A DNA stretch of 58,403 nt. It comes from an uncultured Chryseobacterium sp. (GTDB lineage Bacteria; Bacteroidota; Bacteroidia; Flavobacteriales; Weeksellaceae). Position 1 is the first letter of the stretch. The number at the start of each line of letters is the position of its first letter. A program made the position numbers and the translations under genes. Of the stretch, positions 50,296 through 58,403 are shown piece after piece. Under the pieces are notes generated by a model, which was given only the letters and a program-made list of their open reading frames with translations, made no database searches and was not told the origin of the DNA. Location: assembly GCA_913778275.1 (NCBI GenBank), contig CAJYWN010000015.1, positions 1 through 58,403 of the forward strand, written 5' to 3'.

Positions 50296-52791
50296 TTATC
50301 TGATTCTTTTAAAAAGCTTATATATTTCCAACCATAGAACGGAAACAGCTGCAGTAAGGAAAGCCAGCCCAAGTTCTTTTGCCGTAAGAGCGGATACACT
50401 GAAAAATATTGAAACAGGATTTACGTAGAGAATTACCATCAGCAGCACCAAAACCAGAAAAGAAATTCCTGCAAGCAAAAAATTACGGTTTTTAAAGCTT
50501 TCCAATATGCTGTAATAAAAAGAACGGTTTACCAGGCTAAGCAAAACGTTTGCAAAGATCAGGGTAGTGAAAACGAATGCCCTTGTTTTTGTTTCATCAT
50601 TTCCATGATATACGGAATACTGGTAGATCCATAAGATTCCTGCTGTAATTACCAACCCCTGTATGACGCTTACCACAAGCTCTTTCCAGTGCAGAAAAGT
50701 ATCGGTGAGTAGTCTTGGAGGCTTCTTCATCGCGTTTTTTTCCAAAGGCTCGTTTTCATAAACAATAGAACAGGTAGGTCCCATTACCAATTCAAGAAAG
50801 ATAACATGAACGGGCGTGAAAATCTCAGGAAATACCCAGCCCAGAAAAAGAGGAAGGGAAACAGTAAGGATGATAGGAATATGAATGGAAATGATATACT
50901 GCACCGCTTTTTTTATGTTGGCATAAATCCTGCGGCCTGCGGCAATACCAATAACAAGCTTTTCCAAGTCATCATTTGTAATGACAAGCGCGGCCGCGGA
51001 TTTGGCAATTTCGGTTCCTTTATTACCCATGGCAACACCAATATGTGCCGCTTTTAAGGCAGGGCCGTCATTTACTCCGTCTCCCAGCATGGCAACAACA
51101 TCACCTTGTTTTTTCAGGGCAGTAATTACTCTGAGTTTTGCTTCGGGAAACATTCTGGTGAATAATGTAGTACCTTCTGAAATCTTTATTAAATCTTCTT
51201 CTGAAATTGAAGCAATATCACTTCCATTGATAGTAGGGGCATTGTTTTTAATTCCTGCCTGCAATGCAATAGCCTCCGTTGTATCGGAATTATCTCCTGT
51301 AATTACTTTTACTTTGATCCCCGCATCATAGATGTTTTGCAGTACATTTTGTATTTCCTTTTTAGGAGGATCATAAAATACGGTAAATCCCAAAAATTTA
51401 AATTTAATATCCTGCTGTTTCTCAGGGAAGTTATCCCCTTCAAAATCGGATTTTCCCACACCAAGAATCCGGTATCCCTGTTCTGCGAAGTTCTTTACTA
51501 CTTTCCGCAGTTTATCTTTTTCGTCTTCTGAAAGTACGGAAACATTTATTATTGCTTCAGGAGCTCCCTTAGCAGCAATAATTCTATTTTTTTGTTCATT
51601 TTCAAAAACATGTGTCATCATCGGAGGTTTGCCTTCCAAAGGATATTCATGAAATAGTTTAAAATTTTTCCTGTTGTCTCTGTGTTGAGTCTGCTCGTAT
51701 GTTTTGTGTAAAGTGATTTCCATTGGATCAAATGGTACGGGCTCACTACTCCACATGGCATACTGTATGATTTCATTTAGTGTTTCAGATTGAAATTCCC
51801 GTTCCTCGTAGTTTCTGTCTGAGTGATAATCATATAAATATTTAAGCTGCATGGCGTTTTCGGTGATTGTCCCTGTTTTATCCGTACAAATTACTGTTAC
51901 ACTTCCCAATGTTTCTACAATACTGCTTCTTTTTACGATAACACCGCTACGCATCAGCTTCCATGCTCCCAATGCCATGAAAGTGGTGAAGGCCACAGGT
52001 ATTTCTTCGGGAAGCACAGACATAGCCAGGGTAAGCCCATTCAGTAAACTGTCCAGAAGCTTTCCTGTTTTGATGAAACTGAAAATGCATACGGCCAGAA
52101 AGACAATCACTCCAATGACAGCCATCCCCTTCACAAATTTTTGAATTTGAATCTGCAATGGTGAAGATTCTTCTTTTATCGTGAGTATAGATTGTCCTAT
52201 TTTTCCTACTTTGGTTTCTTTGCCTATCTGTTCTGCTTTAAATACTGCAAGACCGGAAACGGTTACTGTTCCGCTATAAACATGATTATCTTCGGAATGG
52301 CTGTCTTTGAAAACGGAAAAGCTTTCTCCCGTAAGTGATGATTCATTAACTGAGAAATCATTACTATGTATAATTATTCCGTCAGCATTAATGAGGTTTC
52401 CTTCTTCGGTGATACAAAGATCCCCCACTACAATTTCAAAAGTGGGAATTTCTATGATTTCTGAATTCCTGATTACCTTGCTTAAGGGTTCATTCAATTT
52501 TTCCAACTCTTTCAGTGCTTTCTTACTGCGGTTGTCCTGATATAAAGAAATTGCCGTGACCGCAATTACTGCCGCCATCATAAACAATGCATCGCCGTAA
52601 TCTCCTGTAAGAATATAAATAAATGAAACACAGATCAGCAAAATAAGCATGGGTTCTTTCAGAATACCGATAAGCATCTGTATCCATGTCTCTGCCTTTA
52701 CTTCTCCTAATGTATTGTATCCGTATTTTTTTCTGGAAACTTCAACTTCGGATTCTGTAAGGCCTTTTAAGTTTTCAGGTATATTGTACAT
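50296..52791 (-). CDS. Cation-translocating P-type ATPase (P2 type, calcium ATPase-like)
   Basis: An 831-residue P-type ATPase. The actuator has SSLTGES (TGES at 154-157), M4 has VLPEEIPVAF, the phosphorylation site is D304 in ICTDKTGT, the nucleotide domain has KGAPEAII, and the hinge GDGVNDGPALKAAHIGVAMG. The C-terminus has four further membrane segments, so there are about ten in total, as in P2-type pumps. The PEEIPVAF motif differs from the PEGLP of classical calcium pumps, so the ion (calcium, other cation or proton) is uncertain. Confidence 0.88.
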   Translation of the reverse strand: MYNIPENLKGLTESEVEVSRKKYGYNTLGEVKAETWIQMLIGILKEPMLILLICVSFIYILTGDYGDALFMMAAVIAVTAISLYQDNRSKKALKELEKLNEPLSKVIRNSEIIEIPTFEIVVGDLCITEEGNLINADGIIIHSNDFSVNESSLTGESFSVFKDSHSEDNHVYSGTVTVSGLAVFKAEQIGKETKVGKIGQSILTIKEESSPLQIQIQKFVKGMAVIGVIVFLAVCIFSFIKTGKLLDSLLNGLTLAMSVLPEEIPVAFTTFMALGAWKLMRSGVIVKRSSIVETLGSVTVICTDKTGTITENAMQLKYLYDYHSDRNYEEREFQSETLNEIIQYAMWSSEPVPFDPMEITLHKTYEQTQHRDNRKNFKLFHEYPLEGKPPMMTHVFENEQKNRIIAAKGAPEAIINVSVLSEDEKDKLRKVVKNFAEQGYRILGVGKSDFEGDNFPEKQQDIKFKFLGFTVFYDPPKKEIQNVLQNIYDAGIKVKVITGDNSDTTEAIALQAGIKNNAPTINGSDIASISEEDLIKISEGTTLFTRMFPEAKLRVITALKKQGDVVAMLGDGVNDGPALKAAHIGVAMGNKGTEIAKSAAALVITNDDLEKLVIGIAAGRRIYANIKKAVQYIISIHIPIILTVSLPLFLGWVFPEIFTPVHVIFLELVMGPTCSIVYENEPLEKNAMKKPPRLLTDTFLHWKELVVSVIQGLVITAGILWIYQYSVYHGNDETKTRAFVFTTLIFANVLLSLVNRSFYYSILESFKNRNFLLAGISFLVLVLLMVILYVNPVSIFFSVSALTAKELGLAFLTAAVSVLWLEIYKLFKRIR

Positions 52792-52919
52792 TATTAAATA
52801 AATAGATAATTAAAGTTAACAATTGTTTTACCTGCAACCATATTATTTTAGTCTTATATTTAAGTATCCATTTCTTGTTCAGAAATCATTAAAAATAACC
52901 AATGAATACAGTCAATAAA

Positions 52920-52947
52920 AAATCCCCTCGCTTACGCTCGGGGATTT
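52920..52947 (-). terminator. Terminator after dnaK
   Basis: AAATCCCC (52920-52927) and GGGGATTT (52940-52947) with an imperfect interior stem, 24 bp past the dnaK stop. Confidence 0.75.
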
Positions 52948-52971
52948 ATTATATTTCTGACTTGCTGAGTC

Positions 52972-54867
52972 TTATTTTACTTCTTCGAAGTCTGCATCCT
53001 GTACATCATCAGCTCCTGCATTGTTACCTCCAGGATTTTGAGCACCTGCATCAGCTCCAGGCTGTTGACCTGCTGCATATAGTTCTTCTGAAGCTGCCAT
53101 CCATGCTGCGTCAAGAGCTTCTGTTTTCGCTTTTACATCATCCGCATTTTTAGCTTCAAAAGCAGTTTTCAGTTCTCCGTGAGCGGCTTCAATCGCAGCT
53201 TTTTTATCTGCAGATAGTTTATCACCAAACTCTTTCAATTGCTTTTCTGTCTGGAAGATCAATCCGTCAGCTTTGTTAAAGATCTCAACTTCTTCTTTTC
53301 TCTTAGCATCCGCTGCAGAGTTTTCCTGAGCTTCTTTTTTCATTCTTTCGATTTCCTCGTCAGAAAGACCTGAAGAAGCCTGGATTTTGATAGACTGTTC
53401 TTTACCGGTACCTTTATCTTTAGCAGAAACGCTTAGAATACCGTTTGCGTCAATATCGAACGTTACTTCGATTTGAGGAACTCCTCTTGGCGCCGGCGGA
53501 ATATCCGTAAGATCAAATCTGCCGATTTCTTTGTTATCATTGAACATTGGTCTCTCACCCTGTCCTACTCTGATGCTTACAGCCGGCTGGTTGTCAGAAG
53601 CTGTAGAGAAGACTTCAGATTTTTTAGTAGGAATCGTTGTATTCGCTTCAATTAATTTAGTGAAAACAGAACCCATTGTTTCGATACCTAGAGAAAGCGG
53701 CGTAACATCTAATAAAAGAACGTCTTTTACATCACCCGTCAATACACCTCCCTGGATTGCTGCACCAATGGCTACTACCTCATCCGGGTTTACTCCTTTT
53801 GAAGGCTTTTTACCGAAGAATTTTTCCACTTCTTCCTGAATGATCGGGATTCTTGTAGAACCTCCTACCAGGATTACTTCGTCGATATCTGAAGTTGATA
53901 ACCCTGCATCTTTCAATGCTTTCGCTACCGGCTCCATCGATCTTCTTACCAGATCAGCAGATAACTGCTCGAATTTAGCTTTTGTTAAAGTCTTCACTAA
54001 GTGCTTAGGACCTGTAGCCGTAGCAGTGATATATGGAAGGTTGATTTCAGTCTGTGGAGAAGAAGACAACTCAATTTTAGCTTTTTCAGCAGCTTCTTTT
54101 AATCTTTGTAATGCGATTGCATCAGATTTTAAATCTACCCCTTCTTCAGCTTTGAATTCTTCTGCCATCCAGTTGATGATTACATCATCGAAGTCATCAC
54201 CTCCTAAGTGCGTATCTCCGTTGGTAGACAATACTTCAAATACACCGTCTCCCAAATCAAGGATAGAGATATCGAAAGTACCACCACCAAGGTCATATAC
54301 TGCGATTTTCTGATCTTTATGGTTTTTATCAAGACCGTAAGCTAATGCTGCAGCTGTTGGCTCGTTGATAATTCTTTCTACTTTAAGACCTGCGATTTCA
54401 CCCGCTTCTTTCGTAGCCTGTCTTTGTGCATCATTAAAGTAGGCGGGAACAGTAATTACCGCTCTTGTCACTTCCTGTCCAAGATAATCTTCTGCCGTTT
54501 TCTTCATTTTTTGAAGGATCATCGCAGAAATTTCCTGTGGAGTATATTCTCTGTCGTCGATTTTTACTTTTACCGTATCGTTTGGTCCGGAAACCACTTC
54601 ATAAGGTACTCTTGAGATTTCAGCAGCATCTTCTTTGAAGTGTGTTCCGATAAATCTTTTGATTGAATATACCGTTTTCTTAGGGTTGGTTACTGCCTGT
54701 CTTTTGGCAGGATCCCCTACTTTTCTTTCGCCATCCTCTGTGAAAGCCACGATAGAAGGCGTTGTTCTTTTTCCTTCTGCATTAGGAATAACAACAGGGT
54801 CTTTTCCCTCCATTACAGCAACACAAGAGTTGGTTGTTCCTAAGTCGATTCCGATTATTTTACTCAT
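52972..54867 (-). CDS. dnaK: Molecular chaperone DnaK (Hsp70)
   Basis: A 631-residue Hsp70. It starts [18 protein letters not shown], with [18 protein letters not shown] and [14 protein letters not shown] in the ATPase and [13 protein letters not shown]. The substrate domain has [15 protein letters not shown], and the acidic C-terminal tail ends [10 protein letters not shown]. No dnaJ or grpE is adjacent, and no CIRCE operator was seen upstream, so control by a heat-shock sigma or other means is likely. The length is normal for Bacteroidetes. Confidence 0.97.
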   Translation of the reverse strand: MSKIIGIDLGTTNSCVAVMEGKDPVVIPNAEGKRTTPSIVAFTEDGERKVGDPAKRQAVTNPKKTVYSIKRFIGTHFKEDAAEISRVPYEVVSGPNDTVKVKIDDREYTPQEISAMILQKMKKTAEDYLGQEVTRAVITVPAYFNDAQRQATKEAGEIAGLKVERIINEPTAAALAYGLDKNHKDQKIAVYDLGGGTFDISILDLGDGVFEVLSTNGDTHLGGDDFDDVIINWMAEEFKAEEGVDLKSDAIALQRLKEAAEKAKIELSSSPQTEINLPYITATATGPKHLVKTLTKAKFEQLSADLVRRSMEPVAKALKDAGLSTSDIDEVILVGGSTRIPIIQEEVEKFFGKKPSKGVNPDEVVAIGAAIQGGVLTGDVKDVLLLDVTPLSLGIETMGSVFTKLIEANTTIPTKKSEVFSTASDNQPAVSIRVGQGERPMFNDNKEIGRFDLTDIPPAPRGVPQIEVTFDIDANGILSVSAKDKGTGKEQSIKIQASSGLSDEEIERMKKEAQENSAADAKRKEEVEIFNKADGLIFQTEKQLKEFGDKLSADKKAAIEAAHGELKTAFEAKNADDVKAKTEALDAAWMAASEELYAAGQQPGADAGAQNPGGNNAGADDVQDADFEEVK

Positions 54868-55192
54868 AATATTTTTATTTTTTCTTTTTTTAATTTCAAT
54901 TTACATTCTGTATTTCTCAATATTTATACCATAGATTTTTTTGTGACAAATTGACATACAACATTGGAATAAGCAATACGAAAGGTCTACCAGAGTATAT
55001 GAATCATATTATAATGATGGTTTATTGTTGAAAACCGCTTGGGTGGTACTGTCCAATATGTCACTTTCAGTATTATCACCATGAAATTTCAGACAGCTGT
55101 TCCTATTACAGTGAATTTTTATAACTTTAATCACTGTAAAATAATTTCATGAGCTTTTTGTTAAATTTAATTAAAGCTTAATGTTGAAAAAC
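54868..55192. other. dnaK/ppk1 divergent intergenic region
   Basis: No gene seen. It contains a perfect 9-bp inverted repeat, TTACAGTGA (55106-55114) and TCACTGTAA (55131-55139), and a one-mismatch -7 candidate for dnaK near 54953. It lies between divergent genes. Confidence 0.5.
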
Positions 55193-55223
55193 CTTGAGTA
55201 AAAAAGGTGAATTATTATTTTTG
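55193..55223 (+). promoter_or_regulatory. Promoter of the ppk1-ppx operon
   Basis: TTG at 55194-55196, 19-bp spacer, TAttTTTG at 55216-55223; the start codon follows at 55243. Confidence 0.65.
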
Positions 55224-55242
55224 ATAAAATATAAACTAGCGA

Positions 55243-57315
55243 ATGTCATTACATTTTAATCCGAGAGATATTACCTGGCTTGCCTTTAACGAAAGGGTAC
55301 TTCAGGAAGCAATGGACGAGAAAGTTCCTTTGCATTTGAGAATCCGTTTTTTAGGAATTTTTTCAAATAATTTAGATGAATTTTTCAGAGTTCGTGTTGC
55401 CGGATTAAAACGAGCCATGGATTTTAAAGAAAAGGTAATTGCCGAATCTTTTTATCAGCCTCCCTCAAAAATTCTCCAGAAAATCAATGACATTGTGATG
55501 CGGCAGCAGCAGAATTTTGATAAAACCTGGAAAAAAATCCAGGGGGAAATGGCAGATCATCATGTATTTATCAAAACTTCAAAAAACTTAACAGCTAAAC
55601 AGAAAGAGTTTGTGAGAGGTTATTTTGATGAAGTGGTAGAATCTAATGTGATCCCGATTCTGCTTCATGAAAACACACCAATGCCTTATATGCGGGATAA
55701 AAGTCTTTATCTGGGTGTTGCTATGCGAAAAAAAGACTGGCAGTATTCCAGCAATTATGCCATTATAGAAATTCCGTCGCGTTTTGTGGGAAGATTCGTT
55801 CTGCTCCCAACCGACGATCCGAAGGAGAAAGACGTCATGCTTCTGGAAGACGTAATTACCTTCAACCTGCCGCATATTTTTTCTTATTTTGGGTATGATG
55901 AATTTTCGGCTAATGCGTTTAAAGTGACTAAGGATGCGGAGCTTGATCTTGACAACGACATCCGAACCAACTTTGCAGAAAAGATTGAAAAGGGATTAAA
56001 AAACAGGAGAAAAGGAAAACCGACGCGTTTTGTTTTTGATAAAGATATGGATAAAGCGCTTCTTGAAATGCTGATCCGGAAATTAAATTTAACCAAAAAA
56101 GACAGCATCATCCCTGGAGGAAAGATCCATAATTTTAAACATTTCATGGATTTTCCGGATGTTTTCGAAAAATACGAAAAACCTGTTGAAAGAACTTCTT
56201 TTACCCACCCTGCTTTTGAAAATACAGAAAGGGTAACGGATGTTATTTTAAAACATGATGTTCTGTTAACTTTCCCTTACCACAAATACAATCCGGTTAT
56301 CGACCTGCTTCGTGAGGCTGCGATGGACCCGGATGTAAAATCTATCCAGATTACGGCGTATCGTCTGGCAAGCAGTTCAAAAATCATTAATGCACTGATT
56401 TATGCTGCGCGAAACGGCAAAGAAGTTACGGTTATGCTTGAGCTGCAGGCGAGATTTGATGAAGAATCCAACCTGGAATGGAAAGAAATGCTGGAACCGG
56501 AAGGAATTACAGTACTGATTGGCCTCCCTAATAAAAAAGTTCACGCCAAGCTGTGTGTGATTAAGAAAAGGTCCCACAACAAAACCATTCAGTACGGATT
56601 TGTAAGTACCGGGAACTTCAACGAAAAAACGGCAAGAATCTACGGAGATCATTTGCTGATGACGGCAGACCGCGGAATCATGGCAGACATCAACAAGGTT
56701 TTTAATGTACTTAAAAAGCCGAAAGATGATTTTCTTCCTGTGCTTAAAACCTGTAAAAATCTTTTGGTATGCCCACAGTTTATGCGGGAAAAGATTGTTC
56801 ACCATATAGACAGGGAAATTGAAGAAGCCAAAGCAGGAAGACATGCAGAGATGATTATTAAAGCCAATTCCGTGAGCGACCGGTCTTTGATTGAAAAAAT
56901 GTATGAAGCAGCCAAAGCCGGGGTGCATATCAGAATGATTGTAAGAGGAATTTATTGTGCCGTAAATCAGAAAGAATTTAAGGAAAAAATAAAGGCAATA
57001 AGTATTGTAGATGAATATCTTGAGCATGCCAGAGTGATGTATTTTTACAACAAAGGTGCGGAAGACATCTATATTTCGTCGGCCGACTGGATGACCAGAA
57101 ACCTGGATTACAGAATTGAAGCCGCTGCCAGGATCACCGATAAGAACCTGAAGAAAGAATTGAAGGATATTCTCGACATCCAGTTGAAAGATAATGTAAA
57201 AGCTCGTATTTTAGACAAAAAATTGAGCAACGAGTATATTCATGACAATAAGGAGGAATGCCGTTCTCAGATTGATACCTATCGATATTTACACGCCAAA
57301 ACGAACAAACAATGA
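55243..57315 (+). CDS. ppk1: Polyphosphate kinase 1
   Basis: A 690-residue PPK1 of normal length. It reversibly transfers the ATP gamma-phosphate to inorganic polyphosphate. The N-terminal domain begins RDITWLAFNERVLQEA and contains FLGIFSNNLDEFFRVRVAGL. The catalytic domains contain KKVHAKLCVI (phosphorylated His), FVSTGNFNEKTARIYGD, and the second His-type element later with IYISSADWMTRNLDYR. Its stop overlaps the ppx start by 4 bp, so synthesis and breakdown of polyphosphate are coupled. Confidence 0.95.
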   Translation: MSLHFNPRDITWLAFNERVLQEAMDEKVPLHLRIRFLGIFSNNLDEFFRVRVAGLKRAMDFKEKVIAESFYQPPSKILQKINDIVMRQQQNFDKTWKKIQGEMADHHVFIKTSKNLTAKQKEFVRGYFDEVVESNVIPILLHENTPMPYMRDKSLYLGVAMRKKDWQYSSNYAIIEIPSRFVGRFVLLPTDDPKEKDVMLLEDVITFNLPHIFSYFGYDEFSANAFKVTKDAELDLDNDIRTNFAEKIEKGLKNRRKGKPTRFVFDKDMDKALLEMLIRKLNLTKKDSIIPGGKIHNFKHFMDFPDVFEKYEKPVERTSFTHPAFENTERVTDVILKHDVLLTFPYHKYNPVIDLLREAAMDPDVKSIQITAYRLASSSKIINALIYAARNGKEVTVMLELQARFDEESNLEWKEMLEPEGITVLIGLPNKKVHAKLCVIKKRSHNKTIQYGFVSTGNFNEKTARIYGDHLLMTADRGIMADINKVFNVLKKPKDDFLPVLKTCKNLLVCPQFMREKIVHHIDREIEEAKAGRHAEMIIKANSVSDRSLIEKMYEAAKAGVHIRMIVRGIYCAVNQKEFKEKIKAISIVDEYLEHARVMYFYNKGAEDIYISSADWMTRNLDYRIEAAARITDKNLKKELKDILDIQLKDNVKARILDKKLSNEYIHDNKEECRSQIDTYRYLHAKTNKQ

Positions 57316-58196
57316 AGATTGCAGCCATAGACATAGGAAGTAATGCAGCCAGACTGCTGATTAATGAAGTAAAGATCAACAATAAACAGCCGGAATTCAT
57401 CAAACTTAATCTTTTAAGAATTCCTCTGAGGCTGGGAATGGATGTGTTTACTTTTGGCAAAATCGGCGAAGAGCGCGAGAAAATGGTGATCGATTCTATG
57501 AAGATTTTCAGTGATCTGATGAAGATCTATAAGGTGGAACATTACAGAGCCTGTGCTACAAGTGCCATGCGTGATGCAGCCAATGGCCGGGACATCATTA
57601 ATGAAGTAAAAAAGACTTCAGGAATTGATATTGAAATTATTTCGGGGGACGAAGAAGCAACGCTGGTCTTTGAAAACCATATTGCTGAAGGCCTTGATAA
57701 AGATTTTGCTTACCTTTATATTGATGTTGGCGGCGGTTCTACGGAGCTTACCTTCTATGAAAACGGAAAAATGCTGTATGAGAAATCTTTTAACATCGGA
57801 ACGCTCCGACTGCTTAATAATCTGGTGACTCCCGACAACTGGAAGGATATGCAGCAGGAGATCAGAAAAAACATCAACAGCAAAAAGCCGATTGTTGCCA
57901 TTGGTTCCGGAGGGAATATCAATAAAGTTTTTTCGATGAGCAAAACAAAAGACGGTAAGCCAATGTCCCTGACATACCTGAAAAAAGTCTACAAAGAGTT
58001 TAATGATCTCACCGTGGATGAAAGAATGACGAAGTATAATCTTCGCGAAGACCGCGCGGATGTTTTGGTTCATGCCGTAAAGATTTTCAACAATGTAATG
58101 TCGTGGTCGGAGATCAACCGGATTTTCGTACCGAAGATATCCGTTGCAGACGGGTTAATCCACAATATTTACAGTACGTTACAGGATAAGAAATAA
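57312..58196 (+). CDS. ppx: Exopolyphosphatase, Ppx/GppA family
   Basis: A 294-residue ASKHA-fold phosphatase. It starts IAAIDIGSNAARLLI, then ATSAMRDAANG, the catalytic-Glu loop ISGDEEATLVF, and YIDVGGGSTEL. Only the N-terminal two domains are present, as in short bacterial forms, without the HD-like C-terminal domain of E. coli PPX. It could release phosphate from polyphosphate or act on pppGpp; its 4-bp overlap with ppk1 favours polyphosphate. Confidence 0.9.
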   Translation: MKIAAIDIGSNAARLLINEVKINNKQPEFIKLNLLRIPLRLGMDVFTFGKIGEEREKMVIDSMKIFSDLMKIYKVEHYRACATSAMRDAANGRDIINEVKKTSGIDIEIISGDEEATLVFENHIAEGLDKDFAYLYIDVGGGSTELTFYENGKMLYEKSFNIGTLRLLNNLVTPDNWKDMQQEIRKNINSKKPIVAIGSGGNINKVFSMSKTKDGKPMSLTYLKKVYKEFNDLTVDERMTKYNLREDRADVLVHAVKIFNNVMSWSEINRIFVPKISVADGLIHNIYSTLQDKK

Positions 58197-58210
58197 GTGT
58201 TAAACAATAA

Positions 58211-58240
58211 AAAAAACCGGTCAGTACGATCGGTTTTTTT
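58211..58240 (+). terminator. Terminator of the ppk1-ppx operon
   Basis: AAAAAACCG (58211-58219) and CGGTTTTTT (58231-58239) flank a 11-nt interior, giving an A-tract/T-tract terminator 15 bp past the ppx stop. Confidence 0.75.
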
Positions 58241-58331
58241 ATGTCATTAAGATGACAGTTGTCTTTGACAAAGATTATTTTAAACTACCGGTGGCTGTTA
58301 TTAATTGTGAGGTAGCGAAGAACAGATGAAA

Positions 58332-58403
58332 ACCCTAGCCGTGATTGAGCGGCCTGTCTGAGCTCTTTTTTGTTTTTGGCGGGGGGGGGGGGGGGGGGGG
58401 GGG
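58332..58403. repeat. Dispersed hairpin repeat, copy C (truncated) ending in poly-G
   Basis: The 5' box ACCCTAGCCGTGATTGA (58332-58348) followed by GCGGCCTGTCTGAGC matches copy B base for base at most positions. The copy breaks in the left stem arm (TTTTTTGTTTTTGGC). From 58381 the contig is 23 consecutive G, which cannot be the true stem. Confidence 0.8.

Noticed and set aside
53840..54313. 157-residue plus-strand frame opposite dnaK
   Set aside because: Antisense shadow of the DnaK ATPase domain; Ser-rich composition is typical of such shadows.
54868..54970. CIRCE operator upstream of dnaK
   Set aside because: The TTAGCACTC-N9-GAGTGCTAA element is not present on either strand.
56377..57027. 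216-residue minus-strand frame opposite ppk1
   Set aside because: Antisense shadow of a highly conserved PPK1 catalytic region.

Overview
The window looks like one complete contig from a flavobacterium of the Chryseobacterium/Elizabethkingia group. Support comes from gldB and gldC, type IX secretion (T9SS) C-terminal domains, a PafA-type phosphatase, many TonB-dependent receptor and lipoprotein pairs, AT-rich DNA, and Bacteroidetes-style promoters (TTTG, about 20 bp, TAnnTTTG). I see no rRNA, tRNA, prophage or CRISPR array. Both ends lie in copies of the same dispersed hairpin repeat, and the right end runs into 23 G, probably a sequencing artefact.

Layout. 0-8 kb: an acidic pRiA4b ORF-3-like protein, a PhoR/PhoB-like two-component pair, and a divergent TonB receptor followed by two paralogous beta-helix lipoproteins. 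8-13 kb: hemL, a secreted glucosaminidase, a PLP desulfhydrase-family enzyme, a tiny HExxH membrane protein, DUF5522 and DUF4136 proteins. 13-19 kb: an ECF sigma factor, two T9SS cargo proteins (one an endonuclease I-type nuclease), two small membrane proteins, an old yellow enzyme and cytidine deaminase. 19-22.5 kb: cobalamin riboswitch, BtuB-like receptor and BtuG-like beta-propeller lipoprotein. 22.5-28 kb: an unlisted small membrane gene with a frameshift, cca, tsaC, a REP-associated transposase, DinB, GNAT and NTF2-like genes. 28-32.7 kb: a trans-sulfuration enzyme, gldC, gldB, a leucine-rich repeat protein, GNAT and nadE. 33-34.4 kb: barnase, archaemetzincin-like lipoprotein, barstar. 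34.7-42 kb: Crp/Fnr regulator, pafA, GNAT, a TetR-controlled dehydrogenase pair and an AraC regulator. 42-49 kb: mdh, heme oxygenase plus bacteriophytochrome, a cyclase-family hydrolase, an NdpA-like protein and four small genes. 49-58 kb: universal stress protein, P-type ATPase, dnaK, ppk1-ppx.

A phosphate theme recurs. The phoB/TonB-receptor intergenic region and the pafA promoter both carry TTAAAC/TTAA-like hexamers repeated with an exact 11-bp period, the geometry of Pho boxes, in two cases about 20 bp upstream of a -7-like element. Polyphosphate kinase and exopolyphosphatase sit at the right end. I infer a local Pho regulon with a flavobacterial Pho box.

The most unusual items are the barnase/metalloprotease/barstar cassette, the long-stem repeat family at both contig ends, the REP element whose left end carries an outward promoter four bases from the tsaC start codon, TetR operators placed exactly between -33 and -7, and the unlisted frameshifted gene behind cca.
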